64,000 bases of DNA from Pararhodobacter sp. CCB-MM2. GTDB taxonomy: Bacteria > Pseudomonadota > Alphaproteobacteria > Rhodobacterales > Rhodobacteraceae. The notes under the pieces were generated by a model. The model searched no databases. It had not been told where the DNA came from and saw only the letters and a program-made list of their open reading frames with translations. How positions within the stretch are numbered: position 1 is the stretch's first letter; every line of letters starts with the position of its first letter. Shown piece by piece: positions 17,015-23,756 of the stretch. The DNA lies in NCBI RefSeq assembly GCF_001691415.1, contig NZ_LRRR01000004.1, forward strand, positions 1 through 64,000. The letters are read 5' to 3'. A program made the translations under genes and the position numbers.

Positions 17015-17518
17015 ATGCCCCTGTCCGAGCACGATTTTTTGACGGATGAAGTCCATCCGATCGATATTGTCGAAACACTGGCTGAACACCACGCCTGGGA
17101 ATTCGATCGCGTCGGCGACGACCAGATCGCCATGGCAGTCGAAGGCCAGTGGCGCAGCTATTCGCTGACCCTCGCCTGGTCCCATCCCGACGAGACCCTC
17201 CGCCTGATCTGCACCTTCGAGATGGAGCCGCCGGCCGACCGCATGCCCGCGCTCTATGAGGTGCTGAACCTCGCCAATGACATGGTCTGGTCGGGCAATT
17301 TCACCCATTGGGGTCCGCAGAACCTGATGGTCTGGCGCTATGGGCTGGCCCTCACCGGCGGGCAGACGGCCACCACCGAGCAGATCGACGCGATGATCCA
17401 GTCGGCGGTCAGCGCCTGCGAGCGGTTCTACCCGGCGTTCCAGCTTGTGGCCTGGGCCGACCGCGCGCCCGAGGACGCGCTGAAGCTGGCGATCTCGAAA
17501 GCCTACGGCCGGGCCTGA
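17015..17518 (+). CDS. YbjN domain-containing protein
   Basis: Protein of 167 residues with no signal peptide. It has the YbjN/type III chaperone-like fold: IDIVETLAEHHAWEFDRVGDDQIAMAV-type N-terminus, a central LICTFEMEP strand and the C-terminal LAISKAYGRA helix. YbjN proteins are small cytosolic proteins linked to stress and motility regulation in enterobacteria; the biochemical role is unknown. A CCAGGAC motif lies just upstream. It is followed 59 bp later by proC, an arrangement common in Rhodobacteraceae. Confidence 0.85.
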   Translation: MPLSEHDFLTDEVHPIDIVETLAEHHAWEFDRVGDDQIAMAVEGQWRSYSLTLAWSHPDETLRLICTFEMEPPADRMPALYEVLNLANDMVWSGNFTHWGPQNLMVWRYGLALTGGQTATTEQIDAMIQSAVSACERFYPAFQLVAWADRAPEDALKLAISKAYGRA

Positions 17519-17577
17519 CGGCCCTTTCCCCTGCCGGTCGCGCTCGCTAGGGTGCGGACAACAATGGGGGTTCTGGC

Positions 17578-18390
17578 ATGAACATGGATGATATCGCCGC
17601 GCGCGGCCTGGTGCTTCTGGGCTGCGGCAAGATGGGCTCGGCGCTGCTGGAGGGCTGGCTGAAACAGGGCCTGCCCGCCACCTCGGTGCATGTGCTGGAG
17701 CCCCGGCCCTCCGATTGGCTGAAGGCCACGGGCGTTGCGATCAACCAAGGCGTCCCGTCCGATCCCGCCGTCGCGCTGCTGGCCGTGAAGCCGCAGATGA
17801 TGGGCGAGGCGCTGCCGTCGCTGCAGGCTTTGGGCGGCGGCAAGACGCTGTTCATTTCGATCGCCGCCGGGACCTCGCTGCAGACGCTGGAGGACAGCCT
17901 CGGCGCCGGCACGCCCATCGTCCGCGTCATGCCCAATACCCCCGCCGCCGTGGCGCGTGGGATCAGCGCGCTCATCGGCAACGCCCATGCGACCGAGGCG
18001 CATGAGGCCCTCGCCGGCAGCCTGATGGCCGCCGTGGGCGAGGTGGTCACGCTGGAGAATGAGGGTCAGATGGATGCCGTCACCGGCGTCTCCGGCTCGG
18101 GTCCGGCCTATGTCTTCCACATGATCGAGGCACTCGCCGCCGCCGGTGAGGCGCAAGGCCTGTCGCCCGAGCTGGCGATGAAGCTCGCCCGCGCGACCGT
18201 CTGCGGGGCCGGGGAGCTGGCGCATCAGTCACCTGAAAGCGCCGCGCAGCTGCGCGTCAATGTCACCTCGCCGGGCGGCACCACCGCCGCCGGCCTCGCG
18301 CAGTTGATGGATGCCGAGAGCGGCCTGCCGCCCCTCATGCGCCGCACCGTCGCCGCCGCCACCGACCGCTCGAAGGAGCTGGGCAAATGA
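17578..18390 (+). CDS. proC: Pyrroline-5-carboxylate reductase
   Basis: Protein of 270 residues that makes L-proline from pyrroline-5-carboxylate with NAD(P)H. The N-terminal Rossmann motif is LLGCGKMGSALLEGWL (about 12-27). The family signature follows at VRVMPNTPAAVARGISAL, and the C-terminal dimer domain has TGVSGSGPAYVFHMIEAL and VTSPGGTTAAGLA. The length is standard. The stop overlaps the csaA start codon in an ATGA, so the two are coupled. Confidence 0.96.
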   Translation: MNMDDIAARGLVLLGCGKMGSALLEGWLKQGLPATSVHVLEPRPSDWLKATGVAINQGVPSDPAVALLAVKPQMMGEALPSLQALGGGKTLFISIAAGTSLQTLEDSLGAGTPIVRVMPNTPAAVARGISALIGNAHATEAHEALAGSLMAAVGEVVTLENEGQMDAVTGVSGSGPAYVFHMIEALAAAGEAQGLSPELAMKLARATVCGAGELAHQSPESAAQLRVNVTSPGGTTAAGLAQLMDAESGLPPLMRRTVAAATDRSKELGK

Positions 18391-18722
18391 CCATCAGTTT
18401 CGATGATTTCATGGCCGTCGACATCCGCGTCGGCACGATTATTGAGGTCGAGGATTTCCCTCAGGCCCGCAAACCCGCGTGGAAACTCACCGTCGATTTC
18501 GGGCCTGAGATCGGCGTGAAGCGCTCCTCCGCGCAGATCACCGTGCATTACGGCAAGGAGGATCTGTTGGGCCGTCAAGTCATGGGCGTGGTCAATTTCC
18601 CGCCGCGCCAGATCGGTCCCTTCATGTCCGAGGTGCTGGTGCTCGGCCTGCATGACGACGCCAATGCCGTGGTCCTGATCGGCCCCGAGCGCAATGTCCC
18701 CAACGGCGCGAGGATGTGCTGA
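18387..18722 (+). CDS. csaA: CsaA-like tRNA-binding protein
   Basis: Protein of 111 residues consisting of one OB-fold tRNA-binding domain. Signature blocks are FDDFMAVDIRVGTI near the N-terminus, QITVHYGKEDLLGRQVMGVVN, and PERNVPNGARMC at the end. CsaA homologues bind tRNA as dimers and were described as export-related chaperones in Bacillus. Overlaps of four bases with proC and one with the next dehydrogenase show tight coupling, but a functional link to proline synthesis is not evident. Confidence 0.9.
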   Translation: MTISFDDFMAVDIRVGTIIEVEDFPQARKPAWKLTVDFGPEIGVKRSSAQITVHYGKEDLLGRQVMGVVNFPPRQIGPFMSEVLVLGLHDDANAVVLIGPERNVPNGARMC

Positions 18723-19678
18723 TGAAACTGTTCATTTCCCGCCCGATGCCGGCCCCGGTGCTGACCGCCGCCGAGACGGCCTTCGACGTCACTTGCCGCG
18801 ACAGCAATGCGCCGCTCAGCCACGACGAGATGGTCGCCGCGCTCAGCGATTACGACGTGGTGTTGCCGACCTTGGGTGACCTGTTCAAGGCGCCGGTCTT
18901 CGAGGCCGTGCCGCAGCCCCGCGCCAAGTTGCTGGCCAATTTCGGCGTCGGCTACAACCATATCGACGTCGCCGCCGCTCGCGCCGCCGGGGTCGAGGTC
19001 ACCAACACCCCCGGCGCCGTCACCGACGCGACCGCCGATATCGCGCTGACCCTGATGCTGATGTCCGCCCGCCGCGCGGCCGAGGGCGAGCGGCTGGTCC
19101 GCTCGGGCCAATGGCAGGGCTGGCACCCGACGCAGATGCTGGGCCTGCACCTGTCGGGCAAGACGCTGGGCGTCGTGGGCATGGGCCGGATCGGGCAAGC
19201 GATTGCCAAGCGCGCGATGCACGGCTTTGGCATGAAGATCGCCTATTTCACCCGCTCGCCCAAGGACTTGCCTGACCTGCCGGGCGCGCAGCCGGTCACC
19301 GATCTGCACGCGCTGATGGGCCTTTCGGATGTCGTGGTCATCGCCGTCCCCGCCTCGCCGCAGACGCACCACCTGATTGACGCCGCCGCCTTGGCCGCGA
19401 TGCAGCCGCATGCGCATCTGATCAACATCGCCCGCGGCGATATCGTCGAGGAAGCCGCCCTGATCGCCGCGCTTCAGGCGGGCAAGATCGGCGGCGCCGG
19501 CCTCGATGTCTATGAATTCGAGCCCAAGGTGCCCGAGGCCCTGCGCAAACTCGACAATGTCACGCTGCTGCCGCACCTCGGCACTGCCGCGCTGGAGGTC
19601 CGGACCGAGATGGGCCTGATGGCCGTCGCCAATGCCGTGGCCTTCAAGGACGGCGAGGCGCTGCCCAATGTCGTCTGA
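18722..19678 (+). CDS. D-2-hydroxyacid dehydrogenase (glyoxylate/hydroxypyruvate reductase-like)
   Basis: Protein of 318 residues from the ATG at 18722, with a GAGG motif about 9 bases upstream. The NAD-binding motif VVGMGRIGQAIAKRAM (about 149-164) and the catalytic blocks NIARGDIVEEAALIAAL (Arg) and the C-terminal LLPHLGTAALE (His) identify the family of D-isomer-specific 2-hydroxyacid dehydrogenases. The N-terminal part, LFISRPMPAPV and LANFGVGYNHID, looks like GhrB-type glyoxylate reductases. The exact substrate is not assignable from sequence. It is the fourth coupled gene of the proC operon and overlaps the next frame by 11 bases. Confidence 0.88.
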   Translation: MKLFISRPMPAPVLTAAETAFDVTCRDSNAPLSHDEMVAALSDYDVVLPTLGDLFKAPVFEAVPQPRAKLLANFGVGYNHIDVAAARAAGVEVTNTPGAVTDATADIALTLMLMSARRAAEGERLVRSGQWQGWHPTQMLGLHLSGKTLGVVGMGRIGQAIAKRAMHGFGMKIAYFTRSPKDLPDLPGAQPVTDLHALMGLSDVVVIAVPASPQTHHLIDAAALAAMQPHAHLINIARGDIVEEAALIAALQAGKIGGAGLDVYEFEPKVPEALRKLDNVTLLPHLGTAALEVRTEMGLMAVANAVAFKDGEALPNVV

Positions 19679-20060
19679 GCCCTCGGCCCTGCGCAAGCTC
19701 GGGGCGGCGCTGCTCAACGCGACGCTGATGCTGGCCGCGCTGGTGCTGCTGCTGGCCGTGGTGCTGGTCTGGCAGGTGCGGGGCCTTGCCTCGGACCTGC
19801 GCGAGGGGCTCCGGACGGAACTCGTCGCGCTCCAGCCGCAGATGCAGGCGACCCGAGAGGCCGCGCGCGCCGCGCTGGAGGAGCTGCCAGCCACCGCGCC
19901 CGCCCGTGAAGACCTCGCCGCCCTCGTCGATCAGCTGGAGGCCCGCCCAACTGCCCCGCAAGACACCGAGTCGCTGCTGCGCCGCATCGCCTTCGCGGTG
20001 ATCGCCATTGCCGCGCAGGGTGTGCTGGAGGGGCTGATGACGGGTGAAAGCGCGCGCTGA
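19668..20060 (+). CDS. Small single-pass membrane protein, unknown
   Basis: Protein of 130 residues starting within the end of the dehydrogenase gene. One strong hydrophobic helix (about 16-37, LMLAALVLLLAVVLVWQV) is followed by a charged, Ala/Glu/Gln-rich segment able to form a coiled coil (about 40-95) and a second, weaker hydrophobic stretch near the C-terminus (IAFAVIAIAAQGVLEGL). I do not recognise a named family. The overlap with the upstream gene and matching codon use support its being real. Confidence 0.6.
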   Translation: MSSEPSALRKLGAALLNATLMLAALVLLLAVVLVWQVRGLASDLREGLRTELVALQPQMQATREAARAALEELPATAPAREDLAALVDQLEARPTAPQDTESLLRRIAFAVIAIAAQGVLEGLMTGESAR

Positions 20061-20171
20061 TCTCTCACTCTGCCTCAAATACGCGCTTTCCCGCCCCGGC
20101 AGAGAGCGCGACACCGGGTCACTCTGGCATTTCCACCGGCAAGGCGTATCCTCAAGGCAAGGAGGATTGCC

Positions 20172-20510
20172 ATGACCATGATGCCCGATCCCGAACCCGG
20201 CCTGCCCAAGCTGGTGAAGCTCTACATCCGTCAGATCGGCGTGGGCTTTGCGCTGTCGGCTGTGTTCGTCTCGCTGCTGTTAGGCTTCGACGTGGCCCAT
20301 CTGCGCAGCCTGATGCTGTCGACGGAGGGGGGCTACATCGCCGCCTTCCTTCTGTTCTTCTTCAACGGTCTGGTCTTCGCGGGCGTGCAGTTCGCCATCA
20401 GCATCATGCGGATGGCGGACAAGGATGACCAAGGCCCCCGGGGCGGCCATCGCCAGCGCGTGTACCTCGCCGAGCCGGTGCCGGTGCGCATTGACGCCAG
20501 CCGTCGATAA
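20172..20510 (+). CDS. Conserved two-helix membrane protein, unknown
   Basis: Protein of 112 residues with a very good ribosome-binding site (AAGGAGGA at 20159-20166). Two transmembrane helices (about 22-40 and 56-78, the latter GYIAAFLLFFFNGLVFAGVQ) join a short cytosolic N-terminus (MPDPEPGLPKLVKLYIRQI) to a basic C-terminal tail. I do not recognise a characterised family. A strong terminator follows at 20561. Confidence 0.75.
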   Translation: MTMMPDPEPGLPKLVKLYIRQIGVGFALSAVFVSLLLGFDVAHLRSLMLSTEGGYIAAFLLFFFNGLVFAGVQFAISIMRMADKDDQGPRGGHRQRVYLAEPVPVRIDASRR

Positions 20511-20560
20511 CAGCGCCAACGGATAGCGCGGGCCCGCACGCGACCGGCCCGGATAGACAG

Positions 20561-20590
20561 AAACCCGCCCGCCGAGGCGGGTTTTTCTTT
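20561..20590 (+). terminator. Rho-independent terminator
   Basis: Perfect 9-bp stem AAACCCGCC / GGCGGGTTT (20561-20569 and 20576-20584) with a 6-base loop, running into TTTTTCTTT. It closes the small membrane-protein gene ending at 20510. Confidence 0.9.
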
Positions 20591-20847
20591 GGCGAAAAGG
20601 GAAGGGGTGGCGGGCCCGCAGCGACCGTATCAGGCTGAAATTTCCCGAGAGCCTGACGAATCAGGTGGGCGCCAGATACCGGGACCAGGATCCCGGCAGA
20701 GCCAGCCCCCAAGGAAATGCTTATCGGCCACTGGAAAAGTGCCGTCCTCGAGAAGAGCAGAACCCGCCTGTTCCAGATCTAGGGCCGCAGGCCGCCGCCA
20801 TCAAGGCCCCCTGACACCGGAGGATGCAAAAGACTGGCGTGGCGCAT
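20591..20847. other. Non-coding stretch with small hairpins upstream of mmcB
   Basis: No convincing gene. The region holds short inverted repeats, CAGGCT/AGCCTG near 20631-20655 and CCGGGA/TCCCGG near 20679-20697. A translated frame exists across it but its composition (Arg/Ser/Pro-rich, no family resemblance) does not look like protein. A small RNA or a leader of mmcB is possible but unproven. Confidence 0.35.
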
Positions 20848-20862
20848 GTTCATGGTTTATTC
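20848..20862 (+). promoter_or_regulatory. Near-consensus LexA (SOS) box of mmcB
   Basis: GTTCATGGTTTATTC matches the alphaproteobacterial LexA operator GTTC-N7-GTTC at seven of eight defined bases (second half ATTC). It ends 8 bp before the mmcB start codon. mmcB is an SOS gene in Caulobacter, which supports the call. Confidence 0.7.
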
Positions 20863-20870
20863 TCGCGTCC

Positions 20871-21317
20871 ATGCCTGACGACCTCCTTATGCCCGGACAA
20901 CGGATCGCGCGCGGTGTGTCGCGCCTGTTGCGCAGCCATGATTTCGCCTGCCTTGAGGAGGTGGTGCCGAAGCCGGGCCTGCGCGTCGATGTCATGGGGT
21001 TGGGGCCCAAGGGCGAGATCTGGGTCGTGGAATGCAAATCCAGCCGGGTGGATTACACCTCGGACCGGAAATGGCAGGGCTATCTGGAATGGTGCGACCG
21101 GTTCTTCTGGGCCGTACCGCCCGATTTCCCGACCGAGATCCTGCCGCTGGAGGAAGGCCCCGGTGCAGGGCTGATCCTCGCCGATGGTTACGGCGGCGAG
21201 ATCGTGCGGATGGCGCCCGATACTCCGCTGGCCGGGGCGCGCCGCAAGGCAATGACGCTGAAATTCGCGCGGATGGCGGCGCTGAGGCACCACGGGCTGC
21301 GCGATCCGGGCCTCTGA
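20871..21317 (+). CDS. mmcB: MmcB family DNA repair protein
   Basis: Protein of 148 residues, a PD-(D/E)XK-like nuclease-fold protein of the MmcB family. The active-site-like blocks are LRVDVMGLGPKGEIWVVECKSS (Asp and the E-x-K pair) after an N-terminal helix ARGVSRLLRSHDFACLEEV. In Caulobacter MmcB is part of the SOS response and gives mitomycin C resistance. The start at 20871 fits; an internal ATG six codons on is an alternative. A LexA-like box overlaps the region just before the start codon, so damage induction is expected. Confidence 0.9.
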   Translation: MPDDLLMPGQRIARGVSRLLRSHDFACLEEVVPKPGLRVDVMGLGPKGEIWVVECKSSRVDYTSDRKWQGYLEWCDRFFWAVPPDFPTEILPLEEGPGAGLILADGYGGEIVRMAPDTPLAGARRKAMTLKFARMAALRHHGLRDPGL

Positions 21318-21336
21318 CGGCCGGGAAAGCGCCGGA

Positions 21337-21366
21337 ACGAAAACGCCCCGCCGGAAGAGGCGGGGC
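21337..21366. terminator. Bidirectional terminator between mmcB and cytochrome c
   Basis: Perfect 8-bp stem GCCCCGCC / GGCGGGGC (21345-21352 and 21359-21366) with a 6-base loop. On the minus strand it runs into GTTTTCG, a fair T tract for the cytochrome gene; on the plus strand the following bases are less T-rich. Confidence 0.75.
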
Positions 21367-21390
21367 ATCTGTTTGTGGTCGAAGAGAGCC

Positions 21391-21834
21391 TTATTCCGAG
21401 GCGGCTTCCTCGGCCGGGCCGACGCTGACCAGATAGGCCCACATATCCTCGGCGCCGCTGTTCAGGCGGAAGGACATGGTGCCGCGGCGCGCGCCTTCAC
21501 CGCCGTGGTGGCCAAGGAACTCGACCGGGTTGGCGACATATTCGACGAACAGCTCTTCGTTCCAGACCATGTCCGGATTGGCGGCGGCCATCGAGGTCAT
21601 CAACTCGCTGTAGTTGAAGCCCTCGACCGAGCCGGGGTGACGGCCGGCCACGCCATACAGGTTCGGGCCGGTACGGCCGCCGCGCTGGATGGTGGTGCCG
21701 TCATCGGCAACAATCGAATGGCAGCTGCGGCAGCCGCGCCAAGCGGCCTCGCCAGCCTCGGCATCGCCCTCGGCGAGGGCGGCGGTGGCGCTCAGCGACA
21801 GCAGGGCGGCGGCGGACAGGATCAGGGTTTTCAT
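21391..21834 (-). CDS. Class I c-type cytochrome (cytochrome c2/c550-like)
   Basis: Protein of 147 residues with a Sec signal peptide (MKTLILSAAALLSL to TAALA). One haem site, CRSCH (Cys35, Cys38, His39), and a distal methionine ligand in GTMSF (about Met120). Blocks such as GGRTGPNLYGVAGR and YVANPVEFL resemble Paracoccus cytochrome c550 and Rhodobacter c2, periplasmic electron carriers. The start at 21834 has GGAGGA at correct spacing; an upstream ATG directly abuts that motif and is unlikely. The acidic AEEAASE tail is also family-like. It is monocistronic. Confidence 0.9.
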   Translation of the reverse strand: MKTLILSAAALLSLSATAALAEGDAEAGEAAWRGCRSCHSIVADDGTTIQRGGRTGPNLYGVAGRHPGSVEGFNYSELMTSMAAANPDMVWNEELFVEYVANPVEFLGHHGGEGARRGTMSFRLNSGAEDMWAYLVSVGPAEEAASE

Positions 21835-21953
21835 CGGCGACATTCCTCCGGCTTCGCGGGGCACGCCGGCCCCGCCTTGGCTTCCTGCCCCGGTATATCA
21901 GCCGCGAAAGCGACGGGTCTAGGGAATGCAGCGATATGTCACAGCGCCGCGCC

Positions 21954-22793
21954 TTACGGCTTCAGGCGGAAGCCGCGCGCGAACCAGGTCCAGGACAGCA
22001 GCGCCAGCGCCAGCGCCGAGCCAGCGGTCACGGCGAGGCCCAGCCAGGGGTTGCTGTCGGACACGCCCAGATAGGCGAAGCGCGCCCCGTCGATCAGGTA
22101 AAAGAACGGGTTCAGGTGGCTCAAGGCGGCCATCACCGGGGGCATGGCCTCCGTCGAGTAGAAGGTGCCCGACAGGAAGGACAGGGGCGTCACCACGAAG
22201 TTGGTGACGGCGGCGATCTGATCGAACTTGGCCGCCAGAATGCCGGCGACGATCCCCAGCGCGCCCAGCAGCGTGGCCCCGGTCACCGCGATCAGCACCA
22301 GCCACAGCGGATGGCTGGGCCAGACACCCAGCGTCAGCCCGACCGCCAGCACGATCACCACCGAGACCATCAACCCGCGCGCCACACCGCCGGCCAGATA
22401 GCCCATCACCAGCTCGGAGGGCGACAGCGGCGGCATCAGCGTATCGACGATATTGCCCATCACCTTCGCACCCACGATCGAGGACGAGGTATTGGCAAAG
22501 GCGTTCTGGATCACCGACATCATCAGGATGCCGGGCACGAGGAAATGCAGGAAGGGCACGCCCATCACCGGCGGGCGGCCCGCCATCGCCAGCGAAAAGA
22601 TCCCGAGGAACAGCCCGGCCGTCACCAAGGGCGCCGCCAGTGTCTGCTGCCAGACGGCGAGGAAGCGCTTGGTCTCACGCTGCGCCAGCGTCCAGGTGCC
22701 GCGCCAGTTGTTGCGTCCGAAACGGCGCGCGCCCATCGCCCGAAGTGCGGTGATGCGGGCCGCGGCGGGCGCGGCAGGGTTGGATTGGCTCAT
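21954..22793 (-). CDS. ABC-2 type transporter permease
   Basis: Protein of 279 residues with about six transmembrane helices after a cytosolic N-terminal 45 residues. The layout (NWRGTWTLAQRETKRFLAVW entering helix 1, the FLVPGILMMSVIQNAF helix, and the conserved TPLSFLSGTFYSTEAMPPVM with SHLNPFFYLIDGAR) is that of ABC-2 export permeases of the YadH/NodJ type. No ATPase partner is adjacent in this window. The substrate is unknown; family members export polysaccharides, lipids or drugs. Confidence 0.9.
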   Translation of the reverse strand: MSQSNPAAPAAARITALRAMGARRFGRNNWRGTWTLAQRETKRFLAVWQQTLAAPLVTAGLFLGIFSLAMAGRPPVMGVPFLHFLVPGILMMSVIQNAFANTSSSIVGAKVMGNIVDTLMPPLSPSELVMGYLAGGVARGLMVSVVIVLAVGLTLGVWPSHPLWLVLIAVTGATLLGALGIVAGILAAKFDQIAAVTNFVVTPLSFLSGTFYSTEAMPPVMAALSHLNPFFYLIDGARFAYLGVSDSNPWLGLAVTAGSALALALLSWTWFARGFRLKP

Positions 22794-22985
22794 TGGGGGG
22801 GCTCCTGGTCGTCTTTTGCAGCGTCGGATACGGGTTTTGCGGCAGCGCGCAGGGGGCAGGGGTTGTCCCCGGCGGCGCCTCCTTGTATCTCACCTGCTCA
22901 CAGATAGAATAGGGGCGAAAGACGGCCAGCCCCCGGGGCCAAGAACCCCGCCCTGTGCCAACCAATTTCTTGCGGAGCGCCACGA

Positions 22986-23648
22986 ATGTCCTGGACCGAC
23001 GAACGCGTCGAATTGCTCAAGAAGATGTGGGCCGAGGGGAAGTCCGCCTCTCAGATCGCCAAGGAACTGGGCTCGGTGACGCGCAATGCCGTGATCGGCA
23101 AGGTGCATCGCCTGGGCCTGTCCAGCCGGAATGCCGACGGCAGCGCGGCCGAAGCCCCGGCGAGCCCGGAGCCCGCCGCCCCGGCCGCCAGCCCGGCGCC
23201 CGCCGCACCAGCGGCCAAGCAGCCCGAGCCTGCGCCGGCCCCGCAGCCCGCGCCGGAGCCTGCCCCCGCCGCACGCCCTGCCGCGGCCGCCGCGCCGCAG
23301 CCGGCCCCGGCGGCCCCGACGCCGCAGCCCGCCACGCAATCGGCCACCCCGGCCGTGATCCCGGGCCGCCGCCCGATCGTGCCCGCCGGCCAGCCGCTGC
23401 CGCCGCAGCCCTCGGCCAACGAGATCTCGCCCGAGGCTCTGGCGACAGTGCGCGAGGTGGAGAAAACCGCCCGCAAGCTGTCGCTGATGGAGCTGACCGA
23501 GCGCACCTGCAAATGGCCGATCGGCGATCCGGCGACGGATGATTTCTGGTTCTGCGGTCTGCCCTCAGTCGCGGGCAAGCCCTATTGCGAGGCGCATGTC
23601 TCGGTGGCGTTCCAGCCAATGCAGGCCCGTCGCGACCGTCGTCGCTGA
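22986..23648 (+). CDS. gcrA: GcrA cell cycle regulator
   Basis: Protein of 220 residues. The N-terminal helix-turn-helix (SWTDERVELLKKMWAEGKSA then SQIAKELG and RNAVIGKVHRLGL, 1-47) is the GcrA DNA-binding domain. An Ala/Pro-rich linker (about 52-125) separates it from the C-terminal sigma-70-binding part with CKWPIGDP, FWFCG and PYCEAH. GcrA activates promoters containing methylated GANTC sites together with RNA polymerase and the CcrM methylase. The linker is long but of a normal type for Rhodobacteraceae. A terminator-like hairpin follows at 23681. Confidence 0.95.
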   Translation: MSWTDERVELLKKMWAEGKSASQIAKELGSVTRNAVIGKVHRLGLSSRNADGSAAEAPASPEPAAPAASPAPAAPAAKQPEPAPAPQPAPEPAPAARPAAAAAPQPAPAAPTPQPATQSATPAVIPGRRPIVPAGQPLPPQPSANEISPEALATVREVEKTARKLSLMELTERTCKWPIGDPATDDFWFCGLPSVAGKPYCEAHVSVAFQPMQARRDRRR

Positions 23649-23680
23649 TCTGACGGCGATCTTTGTGGACGATGTTGAGA

Positions 23681-23750
23681 AGGGGGGCTGTCTGCCCCCC
23701 TCTTTGCATGCGCAAATTCACCCCCCGAGGATATTTCCGGAGTAAAGATG
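23681..23750 (+). repeat. Dispersed hairpin + GGATATTT element, copy 1
   Basis: An 8-bp hairpin AGGGGGGC / GCCCCCCT (23681-23688 and 23694-23701) with loop TGTCT is followed by a variable segment, then CCCCCCGAGGATATTT (23721-23736) and CCGGAGTAAAGATG (23737-23750). Copy 3 at 56573 shares the hairpin, loop and GAGGATATTTCCGG block; copy 2 at 32136 shares the GGATATTT to TAAAGATG part behind a different hairpin. The hairpin probably ends gcrA transcription. Confidence 0.75.
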
Positions 23751-23756
23751 CGCCCG

